Source: Pyrenophora tritici-repentis (Eukaryota; Ascomycota; Dothideomycetes; Pleosporales; Pleosporaceae). From it: a DNA stretch of 64,000 nt. This document shows, one piece after another, positions 54,019-62,892 of the stretch (positions are counted from its first letter, which is position 1; each line of letters begins with the position of its first letter). The stretch spans positions 1,860,001-1,924,000 of the forward strand of contig NC_089399.1 in the NCBI RefSeq assembly GCF_003171515.1, read 5' to 3'. The notes beneath the pieces are model-generated. The model was not told the origin of the DNA. It searched no databases and worked only from the letters and a program-made list of their open reading frames with translations. A program made the position numbers and the translations under genes.

Positions 54019-54355
54019 GTCAAAACGAGAATCTGCTAGTGATGATCAGAGCAATTGTAGTCTTCGTTTTTGGTGAAGTTTGGTGAAACGACAGGAAATT
54101 CCACTCGAGCTTCAGACGTCTATCTGTAGGCATTCTCCTCGTGCTTTGTGGGAAAGAAACAAAGAGATATCCTATAATGGACATTGTGCACGCTGCAATG
54201 TTGGGTCTCTCCCATGGCCGAGACGGACATACACAATGTGCCTCAACTCAAAGAATCTTCAAAGGCATTGTGTACGCTAGACATCTTCACAGCCGCAAAA
54301 TACACGGGCATCCTGCTTTTCTGTGAATGACGCTGTTCAAGACTTTGGCGAGCTA
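54019..54355. other. Upstream region of the 523-codon gene
   Basis: 337 bp between the gene start and the LINE 3' target duplication; presumably the gene promoter, now separated from earlier upstream DNA by the 5.5-kb LINE. No other feature was seen. Confidence 0.4.
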
Positions 54356-54619
54356 TTATTGATACATTATTATTATTATTATTATATTTCCATTAGAGTC
54401 CTGTATCAGTCGGTGACTATGTAGGACTTTGGCTAAGCCGTTCTATGTATGATGGTCGTTGTGGAGTTTCTATGGGTCTTGTACAATTTGGGTGGTGTTT
54501 TGCGTACTCCAATTTCAGAGCTAGTCTTCCATTGGCGCGGGTGCTAAAGAGCAGTGTGGTGAATAGAAAGAGATGTAGCAGCGGGCTCTTTTGGGATAAG
54601 GAAATATTGTTTTGTAGAT

Positions 54620-57600
54620 TTATACAGTGTCTGTCTGTTCGGTGGTTTGCCCAAGGTGCCATTTTCTCGTGCCAATCCTAGTACTTGCAATAAAGGCTAG
54701 AGTAGCTTTGATGCCTGTCTTTGTTTGGAGGAGGAGTGGGAGGGTGATGGGTCTGTGTGGTATTGCTTCTTTGAGTGTATTTCGATGTGTTTTGTACTGT
54801 TTGCAATCTAGAAGTAGATGCTGTGGTGTTTGTGGTTTGTAGCATATACATAGATTGCAGTCTCTCTTGTTGAATCTCTTAAGGTAGGAGTTGAAGTATC
54901 CATGTCCTAGCTTGAGTGAGTAGAACGCGCTCGAGATTTCTCTTGGTGTTCCCTTCGGGACTTTGATTGTTGTATGTGTGTTGAGCTTGAAGATCCTTGA
55001 GTAGGAGCTTCTGTTTTTGGTGGGCCTGTCGGTATACCTCTTGTACTCCATCAGTTGTTCTGTTTTTTGTATTTTGTTGATTTCTGTGCCTAAGTAGGCT
55101 AGGCTCGCTATGGTCGATGTTGTTGGTCTCTCTTTAGCTGCTTCCTTTGCTAGCGTGTCGGCTTTTTCGTTGCCCTTGACGTCGTTGTGTCCTGGGGCCC
55201 ACTGCAGGTGGATAGATGCTTTCTTTGTCGTTATTCTCTTTGCAGCTCTGATGCATCTTAGTAGCCACTGTTGTCCCGGGTTGTCCGATAGGTTGTTAAG
55301 CCTATGGATTGCTGCTTGGTTGTCTGCGTATACGTAGATCTCTTGGCCTTCTTGTGCCACTATAGCCGCGTGTTCAAATGCCTGTGCTATCCCCTCTAGT
55401 TCACCGTTGTAGACTAGTTGGGAGCATCCAATGTTTGTCTTTTGAGAAAAGGTTTCTTCGTGGGTGGAGCTGTACGCTACTACACCTACGCCGATCCCTA
55501 TTCCCTTGTCGTGTTGTGAGGCATCTGAGTAGATTGCGGTGAAGTTATCTCCGCTCCTTGATAGGATATAATCCGCGTGTGCAATTGCCTCTTCCTCTTT
55601 GCTCTTTTTTGATACAGTAACCTTGTAGTTAAGACTTTCCCATGGTCTGAACCTATATGGAATTATCTTTTCTACGCTATTGTTGTCTCTCTCTGGGATT
55701 GACTTAACAATAGTATATAGTTGTCTATGCTGGTTTGGCTTTTTGTAGCTAGCTTTGTCTGTATTTGTGATCCTTGTAATTGCTTTCTGGATTGGGTGGT
55801 TGCTGGATAGCTGGTGTGCTCTAGACGCATACTTTCGGTTGTTGGTGTTGAGTCTAATTGCAGGTGACGTAAGTCCGGATTCAATGCTTGTTGGTAGGGA
55901 TGGTGACGTTCTAAACACTCCAATTATCTTTCTACACGCCAGGTTGTGCAGTGATTGTAGGAGGCTAGTGGCGTAGCTTTGGTTCTTCCAGTATATTTGT
56001 GATCCGTAGTCTGCAACGCTTGTGACGCATGCTAGGTATAGTTGTCGTACTGCTTTTGGGGAGAGTCCTCTTTCGATGTTGGCTAGTCTCCCTAGTCTAT
56101 AGAATGCTTTCCTTGCTTGGCTTACGCGTGTAGCAATATGTTCCTTGAAGGACAGTCTATTGTCTATGTGGATACCTAGCCATTTGATTGTGTCTTTCGG
56201 TTCTACAATGGTGTTGTCTGGAAGCTGTAGGCTTCTCTCTTTTCTCTCTTTCTTGGCGGTAAAGTGGATGAGCTCTGTCTTAGCTATATCGAACATAATC
56301 GCTAAGTTTTTCCCTCGGTGAGATAGTAGGCGGACTTGCTGTTCTAGTATTTTGACATTTTTCTTTAGCGATGTTGAGGATGTCGATAGAGATAGGTCGT
56401 CAATATAGGATAGGTTGAAGCTTTGTAGTCCTGGAAGAGGTCTCTGGTGTAGATAAGAAAGAAGATTGGAGACACTGGGCTGCCTTGAGGTATCCCAGCT
56501 ATTATCTCGGAGAATTCTTGTGTCTTATTGTCGAAGGAGAGTCTTAGCGATCTGTTTGAGAAGAAGGATTTTGTCCAAGCGATAAGACTAATTGGAAGGC
56601 CTAGCTTCTTAAGCGTTCGCAGGAATTGATTGTGTGAGACGTGGTCAAATGCTCCCTTTACGTCTAGGAAGATAGTTGATGTTATTTGGCCTTTCTGTTT
56701 CTGGTGCTGAATTTGGTCGATGAGTAGCATAGCTGCATCTATTGCAGATTTCTTGAGTCTACCCCAATTTGGGTTGGGTGTAGTAGCTCTGTGATTTCTG
56801 CTAGATTGCTCAGCCTACTTGCGGTGATCCTCTCGTTAATCTTTCCTAAACAGCTTAATAGAGTGATAACTCTGTAGGCTTTTGGGATTGAATAGTCTGG
56901 TTTTGATGCCTTTTTAAGAACAGCTCCTGTAGCTTGTTTCCAGCATTTTGGGTGGTATCCATAGTTGAATAGGAGTGAGAAAGCTCTAAACATTGTTTGC
57001 GGTTGAGCTTTGTACGCGGCTGTGATTATGTCTTGTGTTATTGCATCTGGTCCTGGGGTGCTACTTTTGACTTGACTTGAGCATGCTCGTTCTAGTTCAG
57101 TCGTGGATAGTGCTGGCCAATCCCATCTCTTTTCCTGGTAGTTGGTGAATGTGGGCGCTTCGGTTATGGGCGGTGGTGGGAATAGCGTGTTGCGGAACGC
57201 TTGGCATTTCTTGTCGAATGATGTTTCTCCTTGTATAGGTGGAATTCTTTCGACTTTGTTATCCTTTGTATATGCCATGGCTTTGTAGATTGACTGCGGG
57301 TCTTCCTTCTCTAGGAATTCATTCCAGTGTTTCCTTTTAGCGTCTTTGATTGCCTTGTTGTAGGTGTTTCGTGCACGTAGGAAGTCTCTTTTCTCTAGGT
57401 AGGCGTCGTGTATCGCAGTAGTTTCGAGCTTTTCTTTAAAAATCCTTCTATAGTGGGAAGTGTCTTGTCGTAGCTTTGTCAGCTCTTTGTTCCACCAAGC
57501 TTTTGGTTTTGGACCAAGTCTAGTGATAGGGATAGCTTTGTTTGCTGCAGTTTGGATTGCTTGAGTTATTGCTTTACCAATCTCTTCTAGCTGTTGCTCT

Positions 57601-58484
57601 AGCTCTGTATTGTTGCCGAGGAGGAGGTCCATTAAGTCTGCCTTTCTTGGATCACTGATCTGGTCCATATCTTGCAAGGTTTGACTGTTTTGGATTGCCG
57701 TTTCTAGTTCTTTGTTGAAGGTGTCCCAGTTAGCCTTTGCAGTATTAAATCTGGGTTGGTTTGTCGGGTTTTCTACAAGGTCTGCGTTTGTTTGGATGGA
57801 GAATAGGAGGCCGTAGTGATCTGATCCAGTTTCAGGTATAGTCTGCCAGTCCGTAGCTTTGCTAGCCAAGTCTGGAGTGACAAGTGAGAGGTCTAGGACT
57901 GTTTCTCTAGATAGGTGTGGTCTGAAGAATGTGCCTACTCCTGGTGTGTTTAGGAGCTCTAGATCTTGTTCTTCAATCCAGTCAATAAATGGCTGTGCTC
58001 CTTGGCTCGTCGTTGGGCATAGCGGGTCCCACAATGGATGGTGCTCGTTGCTATCTAGTACTAAAATAGAACTTGGCGGAAGCTTAGTGTTAAGTATAGC
58101 TCTGGGCAGTGTTTTTTCCCCTTCGGCGTTTGTTTGGTTGTATACGTTAAATAGGTTAAATTGGAAATTAGAACCTTTTATTGTAATAGCCATTGCGTCT
58201 GGGTCTATTTTGAAGTCGTTTTGGGTGAATGTCTCTGCTTCTAGTGTTCTAGATATATAAAATAGAACCCTAGGGCGGACGGGTAGGTTTGTTACTGGTA
58301 AGATCTGGATAAACGCAGTGTGATTTATGGATCTTGCTGTTGCGTAGTTGTCGTTGGTAGTTAGCCATGGCTCTTGAATTGCAATTATATCAGCTTTAAG
58401 TTCAACTGCAAGTTGCAGTGTAGACTCAGTCGCTGTAATGCTCTTGTTGAGATTGACTTGGAGGATCCTAATGTTGTTCAACAT
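54620..58484 (-). pseudogene. LINE ORF2 (AP endonuclease, reverse transcriptase, RNase H) with two frameshifts
   Basis: Starts at ATG 58484 (MLNNIRILQVNLNKS). Endonuclease blocks are IIAIQEPWL, LDSNEHHPLWD, RETVLDLSLVTPD and GSDHYGLLFS. RT begins around RVITLLSCLGKINERITA. A frameshift near 56757 (after LHPTQIG) moves RT to a second frame (TIFLDVKGAFDHVSHNQFL, AGIPQGSPVSPIFFL). A second, near 56430, moves it to a third frame, which holds the catalytic YIDD at 56396-56407. The final part carries RNase H (FTAIYSDASQHDKGIG, NGELEGIAQAFEHA, YADNQAAIHRL, QWAPGHNDVKGNEKADTLA) and a C-terminal CCHC-like segment (CNLCICYKPQTPQHLLLDC). Both frameshifts are small indels, not RIP. Confidence 0.9.
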
Positions 58485-59860
58485 TAAAATCCTGCGGGGA
58501 TGCTCTTTGTTACTGCTTGGTAGAGTTCGCACTCTTTGCTGTTTGCAAAGTGGGGCTCTTTGCAGTTACTACAGTGGGGGAGTGTATGGTTGCAGGGTTT
58601 TCCTTTTGTATTACACACTGAGCATTTGTGTGTTGTAGTTGCATGTTCTTCTCCGCACAAATTGCATGCTGGTTGGTTTCGGCATCTAGTGGCTGGGTGG
58701 CCAAATTGTTGGCAGTTTAGGCATTGGGTAGATGCTGCTATAGGCTTAAACTTTTCGGTGAAGAGAGTTTGTCCAAGGATTGTAATTCTACCACCAAGTC
58801 TGGCTGCGTCTTCGGCTGTTTTGAATGCTATTACAATAGAGCTGTTCTTCTTGTTTTGCCATTCTCTTGATATCCAGTATGGGTTGCCAGTAATTTGTAG
58901 TCCGTTGTTGTATGCTGGGATTTCTGTGTGGAGTATCTCTAGTGTCTCTGCTCCCTCCCATTCTGTTGGCACATTATGTACTACTACTTTCGTCCATGAT
59001 TCTAGTAGTTGTACATTCTTTAGCTCAAACTTTTGATGCCATATATGCTTGTGTTGGACTAGGTATTCTCCTGAGTAGGTTGGAGTGGTTGTTAGAATAA
59101 TATTGTTCTTTCTACTTGTTGTTACTTCCTTCACTACTGGGTCTTTGATGCCGCCCTTTGTGAACTCTTCGTTGATTAGGTCTCTAATCTGGAGTGGTGT
59201 GTGAGACGTAGGCTGGGTAAGCGTAAGGACTGCTTGGTAGTAGCTTGCTGGCTTTTTGTTTGTCTTCTTTTTTGTAGACACTGTAGTCCATGTGTTTCCG
59301 TTGTTCTGGGCGGCTACGCTAGCGTATGATGTCTTGTTTTGTTGGGTGTTTTGGGTGTTTTGGGTGTTTTGGATGTTCTGGGTGTTCTGGTTGTTTGGTT
59401 TTTCTTGGTTGTTTGGGTTTTGTGGTCCAGTTGCGGCATTAACAGCTTTCTTTAGTGTCTTTGTAGCTTGTTGGGAGGCGCTTGTAAGCGTTGCAGTCTG
59501 GTACGCAAGCTGTGCTGTAAACTTCTCAGTCATTTGCTGCGTAACCCTGCCTAGTTCCGTAAAGTCTCTAAAGACGTCCAGTAGTTGTAGTAGTTTGTTT
59601 TGGGATAGATGGGATTCGGCCATAGTAGATGCTTGTAGAATTAGGTCCCTTGCCCAGAAGATTGCTTGGGTTGAGTCCTTTGCTCTTGGTTTCTTTTCTT
59701 GGCTGTTCTGGAATGGGTTTCTCTCTCTTGTAGTTATCTCTGGGGAGAATGCCGCTGGTCTTTTATTTAGTGGTGGCTGAATAATTAACCTTGGTGTTTC
59801 TTGGGTGGTCTGCTCGATGGGTGTTGTTGGGTTGTCTTGGTGCCTTTCGTCGGTCTCCAT
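58484..59860 (-). CDS. LINE ORF1 (Gag-like RNA-binding protein)
   Basis: 458 residues, METDERHQDNPTTPIEQ to TKSIPAGF, intact. The N-terminal half is helical (FWARDLILQASTMAESHL), followed by a Gln/Asn/Thr tandem-repeat linker (NTQNIQNTQNTQNTQ) and an RRM-like middle part (WTKVVVHNVPTEWEGAETLE). Three zinc-knuckle-like repeats are at the end: CLNCQQFGHPATRC, CNLCGEEHATTTHKC and CSVCNTKGKPCNH. ORF1 proteins bind the element RNA in a ribonucleoprotein. Its stop TAA overlaps the ORF2 ATG as TAATG. Confidence 0.93.
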   Translation of the reverse strand: METDERHQDNPTTPIEQTTQETPRLIIQPPLNKRPAAFSPEITTRERNPFQNSQEKKPRAKDSTQAIFWARDLILQASTMAESHLSQNKLLQLLDVFRDFTELGRVTQQMTEKFTAQLAYQTATLTSASQQATKTLKKAVNAATGPQNPNNQEKPNNQNTQNIQNTQNTQNTQQNKTSYASVAAQNNGNTWTTVSTKKKTNKKPASYYQAVLTLTQPTSHTPLQIRDLINEEFTKGGIKDPVVKEVTTSRKNNIILTTTPTYSGEYLVQHKHIWHQKFELKNVQLLESWTKVVVHNVPTEWEGAETLEILHTEIPAYNNGLQITGNPYWISREWQNKKNSSIVIAFKTAEDAARLGGRITILGQTLFTEKFKPIAASTQCLNCQQFGHPATRCRNQPACNLCGEEHATTTHKCSVCNTKGKPCNHTLPHCSNCKEPHFANSKECELYQAVTKSIPAGF

Positions 59861-60028
59861 TTCGTCGTCTTATTGATACATTGGTTATGTGTCTTACCTC
59901 CTTTTTCTCGACAGCCAGTCATCGACAGTGACGTTGCAGAACTACTGGTCTTTGAAATCTTACTATGTGATCATCTCTGTGTCTTAGATACTTTCGCAGG
60001 ATAACGTGAGTCATCATGGCATATCTAA

Positions 60029-61115
60029 ACATTTGTAACGGTTTGGGACTTGCCAAGACCGACTTGGGTGAGAGTTGGGTACGGCCATCGCTACCACACT
60101 TTCTCATCACACACACCTATATAGCTGCAGTTCCTCCATAGCTACACAATGCAACGCAGTCCTCCTCCTCTCCTCACACCGTTACAGTTATGAGCCCGGA
60201 AGCCTTTAATTAAATCGCTGCGTTCACCCGATATACAGCTAACAGACAAGCTGTCGATACAACGACACTCAACACTAGGAGCATATTTAGCTAGGTAGTT
60301 ATGGCAACTCAAGAGCACGAAATGCAGGTGACGAGAGCGTTAGTTACCCTCCGAAAGCCAGACGATTAGTCGAAATAGCTGTTCACGAGGAAGATATCCG
60401 CAGACTAGAATGGTCTATAGGAGTACGTTAACCTAGATCTTTCGCCAGAGAGGCTAAAGATGCTAGAAGACGAGAGACCTAAAGAGCTCGAAGTAAGGAG
60501 ATTTTGAAATCCTCTTACAGACGAGCAGATCGATATCCCAGACTTAACAGCGACAGAGCTCGCTACGTACAACTCATAGGCTAGACGATTCGATCGCGAC
60601 GAGGCCAGGTGGCTCACGAAGGAGAAGGCTCTCTGAAACCTAAGCCTAGAGATCGTGCAGACAATTAACGTCAAACACCTAGACCTAATCCTTGATTGCG
60701 CAGACGCCTATAGCCAGCTAAGAACGCTAAAGAAGCACCTCTGTCTATCGATTGGAGAGAGGAACCACTAACTTAGAGCTCGGTACACAGCAGTCTGCAC
60801 GAGACCAAAGACCGCAAACTTAGATACATGGTTCGACGAGTGGGTGACGATCACCCGACTCCTTACGGAGGCCAAGATGCCAGAGACGACTAGCAACAGG
60901 GCGCAGGAAGAGTTTATCCTGTCGATTAGAGGCCTAGACGATAGCTAGGCAGCTACTTAGCTACAAGACCTTATTAAGAAGGAACAGAAGAATAAAGAAT
61001 TTCCGCTAATCGCGGATTTGATCGCGGAGTTCAGATTATACTATGGGTGTTTCTCGAAATACCTTGAGCCACCTGGATCTGGTTGGCTTGGTGGCCAAGA
61101 ACATCAACTCCTATA
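60029..61115 (+). mobile_element. 5' half of the split copia element (5' LTR + RIP-like gag)
   Basis: ACATT (60029-60033) precedes the LTR at 60034-60186, which is identical by eye to the reverse complement of 47442-47594. The primer-binding site GTTATGAGCCCGG follows; its complement matches the anticodon region of initiator tRNA-Met (GGGCTCATAAC), as in copia. gag begins at ATG 60301 (MATQEHEMQVTRALVTLRKP) and shows a copia-Gag-like body (NLDTWFDEWVTITRLLTEAK, AQEEFILSIRGLDDS), interrupted by many TAG/TGA stops. Gag loses its C-terminal knuckle, and recognisable element sequence ends near 61115. Confidence 0.85.
60034..60186 (+). repeat. 5' LTR of the split copia
   Basis: 153 bp in inverse orientation to 47442-47594. 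The external flank ACATT is the reverse complement of AATGT beside the other LTR. Confidence 0.93.
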
Positions 61116-61248
61116 GTAATTTGTTAGTAAATCGATGCAGCCACGCTTTCTAACACCCACAACGTATTTGAAGTTCATTGTTTGCTGCGATCGCCTCTAC
61201 TGACTCGCGTTTTTGGTGTTGCAATTTTCTCGAGCCCATCTCATCGCG

Positions 61249-62223
61249 ATGCCAGGCACCGGCCACCGCTTGCAGCCCGCTGTTCTCCAGGCTATCCTCG
61301 ACCGAATTGCTGCCTGCGAAAGTGATCGAGCCATCTCTAGAGCTACAGGTGCGAGCCGTAACACAGTAGCAAAGCTGAGGTTGAGCTTAGAGTTTTGGGG
61401 CGTGCCTTATCCGCCGCGCTGCGTTCGACTTGGGCGGCCATCTATACTCCGGCAAGCTCAGCGCGAAGGCCTTCAGGCATACCTCAATGGCTCACCGGGC
61501 GCATACATGGATGAGATGAGGGACTTCTTGTACGACGAGTACGACGTTAGGATAAGCCTTGCGAGCGTTTACCGAGAGCTAGAGAAGATGAGATGGTCTC
61601 GCAAGCTTGCAACAAAGCGGGCAAAGGAGCAGAGTGAGCCACTCCGCCGCCTCTATCTTGCCAGGATGGCGCAACACTATAAGGCGGAGCAGATCGTTGC
61701 GTTGGACGAGAGCGCCTGCAATGAGCGTACGGGCGACCGCAAGTATGGCTGGTCTCCAATCGGGGAGCCGGTGGAGCTATCACACAGCTTCAGGCGATCA
61801 GAACGGTGGTCGCTGCTGCCAGCCATGACGATAGATGGCTACATAAGCTATAAGATCTTTCAAGGCGCGATTACATCTGAGATCCTAGAAGACTTCTTAG
61901 AGTTTCAAGTGCTGCCGTTCTGCAATCCTCACCCAGGGCCAGCCTCAGTAATCGTGCTTGATAACGCCTCCATCCATCGATCAGAGCGTGTACGGGTGCT
62001 TTGCCAAAGTGCTGGAGTACTCCTTGAGTATCTGCCGCCATACTCACCAGATTTCAACCCCATCGAGAAGAGCTTTAAGCAGCTCAAGGGGTGGATGAAA
62101 AGGAATTCAGCGCAAGCGGAGAACTTCATTGACTTTGGGGTCTTTCTTGAGTATGCAGCGCAGCTGGTGTGCTGTAATATTAACTGCAGAAGCTGGTTCC
62201 ATAGGTGTGGCTATCCCTATTAA
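61249..62223 (+). CDS. Intact Tc1/IS630-type (DDE_3) transposase
   Basis: 324 residues from ATG 61249 (MPGTGHRLQPAVLQAILDRI); the frame upstream has no ATG. The N-terminal part has two HTH-like segments (ESDRAISRATGASRNTVAKL and the later VRISLASVYRELEKMRWSRK). The catalytic triad fits DD34E: Asp in VALDESACNERTG (153), Asp in IVLDNASIHRS (238) and Glu in YLPPYSPDFNPIEKSFKQLK (273). There is no stop, frameshift or RIP signature, so it could be active. Terminal inverted repeats could not be identified in the 150 bp before or 300 bp after, so the limits of the element are unknown. It abuts the broken end of the split copia gag. Confidence 0.88.
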   Translation: MPGTGHRLQPAVLQAILDRIAACESDRAISRATGASRNTVAKLRLSLEFWGVPYPPRCVRLGRPSILRQAQREGLQAYLNGSPGAYMDEMRDFLYDEYDVRISLASVYRELEKMRWSRKLATKRAKEQSEPLRRLYLARMAQHYKAEQIVALDESACNERTGDRKYGWSPIGEPVELSHSFRRSERWSLLPAMTIDGYISYKIFQGAITSEILEDFLEFQVLPFCNPHPGPASVIVLDNASIHRSERVRVLCQSAGVLLEYLPPYSPDFNPIEKSFKQLKGWMKRNSAQAENFIDFGVFLEYAAQLVCCNINCRSWFHRCGYPY

Positions 62224-62892
62224 TTGTGCTTTTAAATGGATGCCACAGTACGTTTCTATAGGTAGATGATACCATACAAATGCGAACGATTACACCTTAA
62301 TGCGCAACCCACAAAAGCGATTTAATAATTCTAAAAAAATAAGAGCTATTTCTATACATATAGAACTATCTTAGGAAGTTAACCTGTTATAATCGCATAA
62401 CGTTGTAGTGTTGTACATAGGGCTATCCAAATAGACTATTGTTGCAGCGCATTTGAAACGCCTGAAAAACCTCAACACTATAGCGGGCACGGGCCGCTGT
62501 CACCAAAAACGCTCAGGCCACTAAGCTTCAAGCATTCTCGCCATCATCCTCCACAACACTGCTAGACGGTTCAACCACCAATTTCTTGCGCGCAATCTCT
62601 TCTCTTTTCTTACAACGTTCGACTCGTCTCCAGTTACGATCTGTGAGACCCTGGTACCCAGCTTGCCATTCTTTTGCAGTGTTTTGTAGCGTGAAAAACC
62701 AGCCAGGAGGCTGCTTGAAATCAGTGATCGGAATGGTCTGGTCTGGTCTGGTCTGAGGGTACAGACCAGACCAGACCAGGTGCTTACATAAGGACCGGTC
62801 CGACCAGACCGGTCCGACCAACAAGACCGCCAAGAATGAGGCTGAAGCAAAGAAGGAAGCCGAGGAAATGTGTTTTACTACTGACTGTCAAT
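62224..62892. other. Region between the Tc1 transposase and the hAT transposase
   Basis: 669 bp. It probably contains the right end of the Tc1-type element and the 3' end of the hAT element. A minus-strand frame at 62833-62528 has plausible helical sequence (FFTLQNTAKEWQAGYQGL, ARKKLVVEPSSSVVE) but overlaps the palindromic repeats at 62734-62820, so it is not called as a gene. Confidence 0.4.
62734..62820. repeat. GGTCT tandem hairpin and CCGGTCC palindromes, probable hAT subterminal sequence
   Basis: TGGTCTGGTCTGGTCTG (62739-62755) can pair over 17 bp with CAGACCAGACCAGACCA (62762-62778) around a 6-base loop. It is followed by the palindrome GGACCGGTCC and a second ACCGGTCC unit. It lies just beyond the 3' end of the hAT transposase gene. 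Confidence 0.6.

Larger units (their letters stand above)
54369..59869 (-). mobile_element. Nearly full-length non-LTR retrotransposon (LINE with APE endonuclease, RT and RNase H)
   Basis: 5.5 kb, coding on the minus strand, ending in a (TAA)n tail (TTA repeats from 54369). It is flanked by the 13-bp duplication TTATTGATACATT at 54356-54368 and 59870-59882. It has two frames: a Gag-like ORF1 with zinc knuckles and ORF2 with endonuclease, RT and RNase H. Only 9 bp precede the ORF1 start, so the 5' UTR is absent or extremely short. The 3' 933 bp equal the truncated copy at 26397-27329. ORF2 carries two frameshifts, so this copy cannot move by itself. It is probably of the I/Tad superfamily. Confidence 0.95.

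Noticed and set aside
60034..60186. Interpreting this LTR as a simple solo LTR
   Set aside because: Its right flank (GTTAT) does not match its left flank (ACATT), and a primer-binding site and gag remnant follow, so it is the 5' LTR of a split element.
62409..62487. TAGTGTTG ... CAACACTA inverted repeat, considered as a tiny TA-flanked MITE
   Set aside because: Only 6 bp of inverted repeat outside TA and a total of about 79 bp; chance is likely and no second copy was seen.
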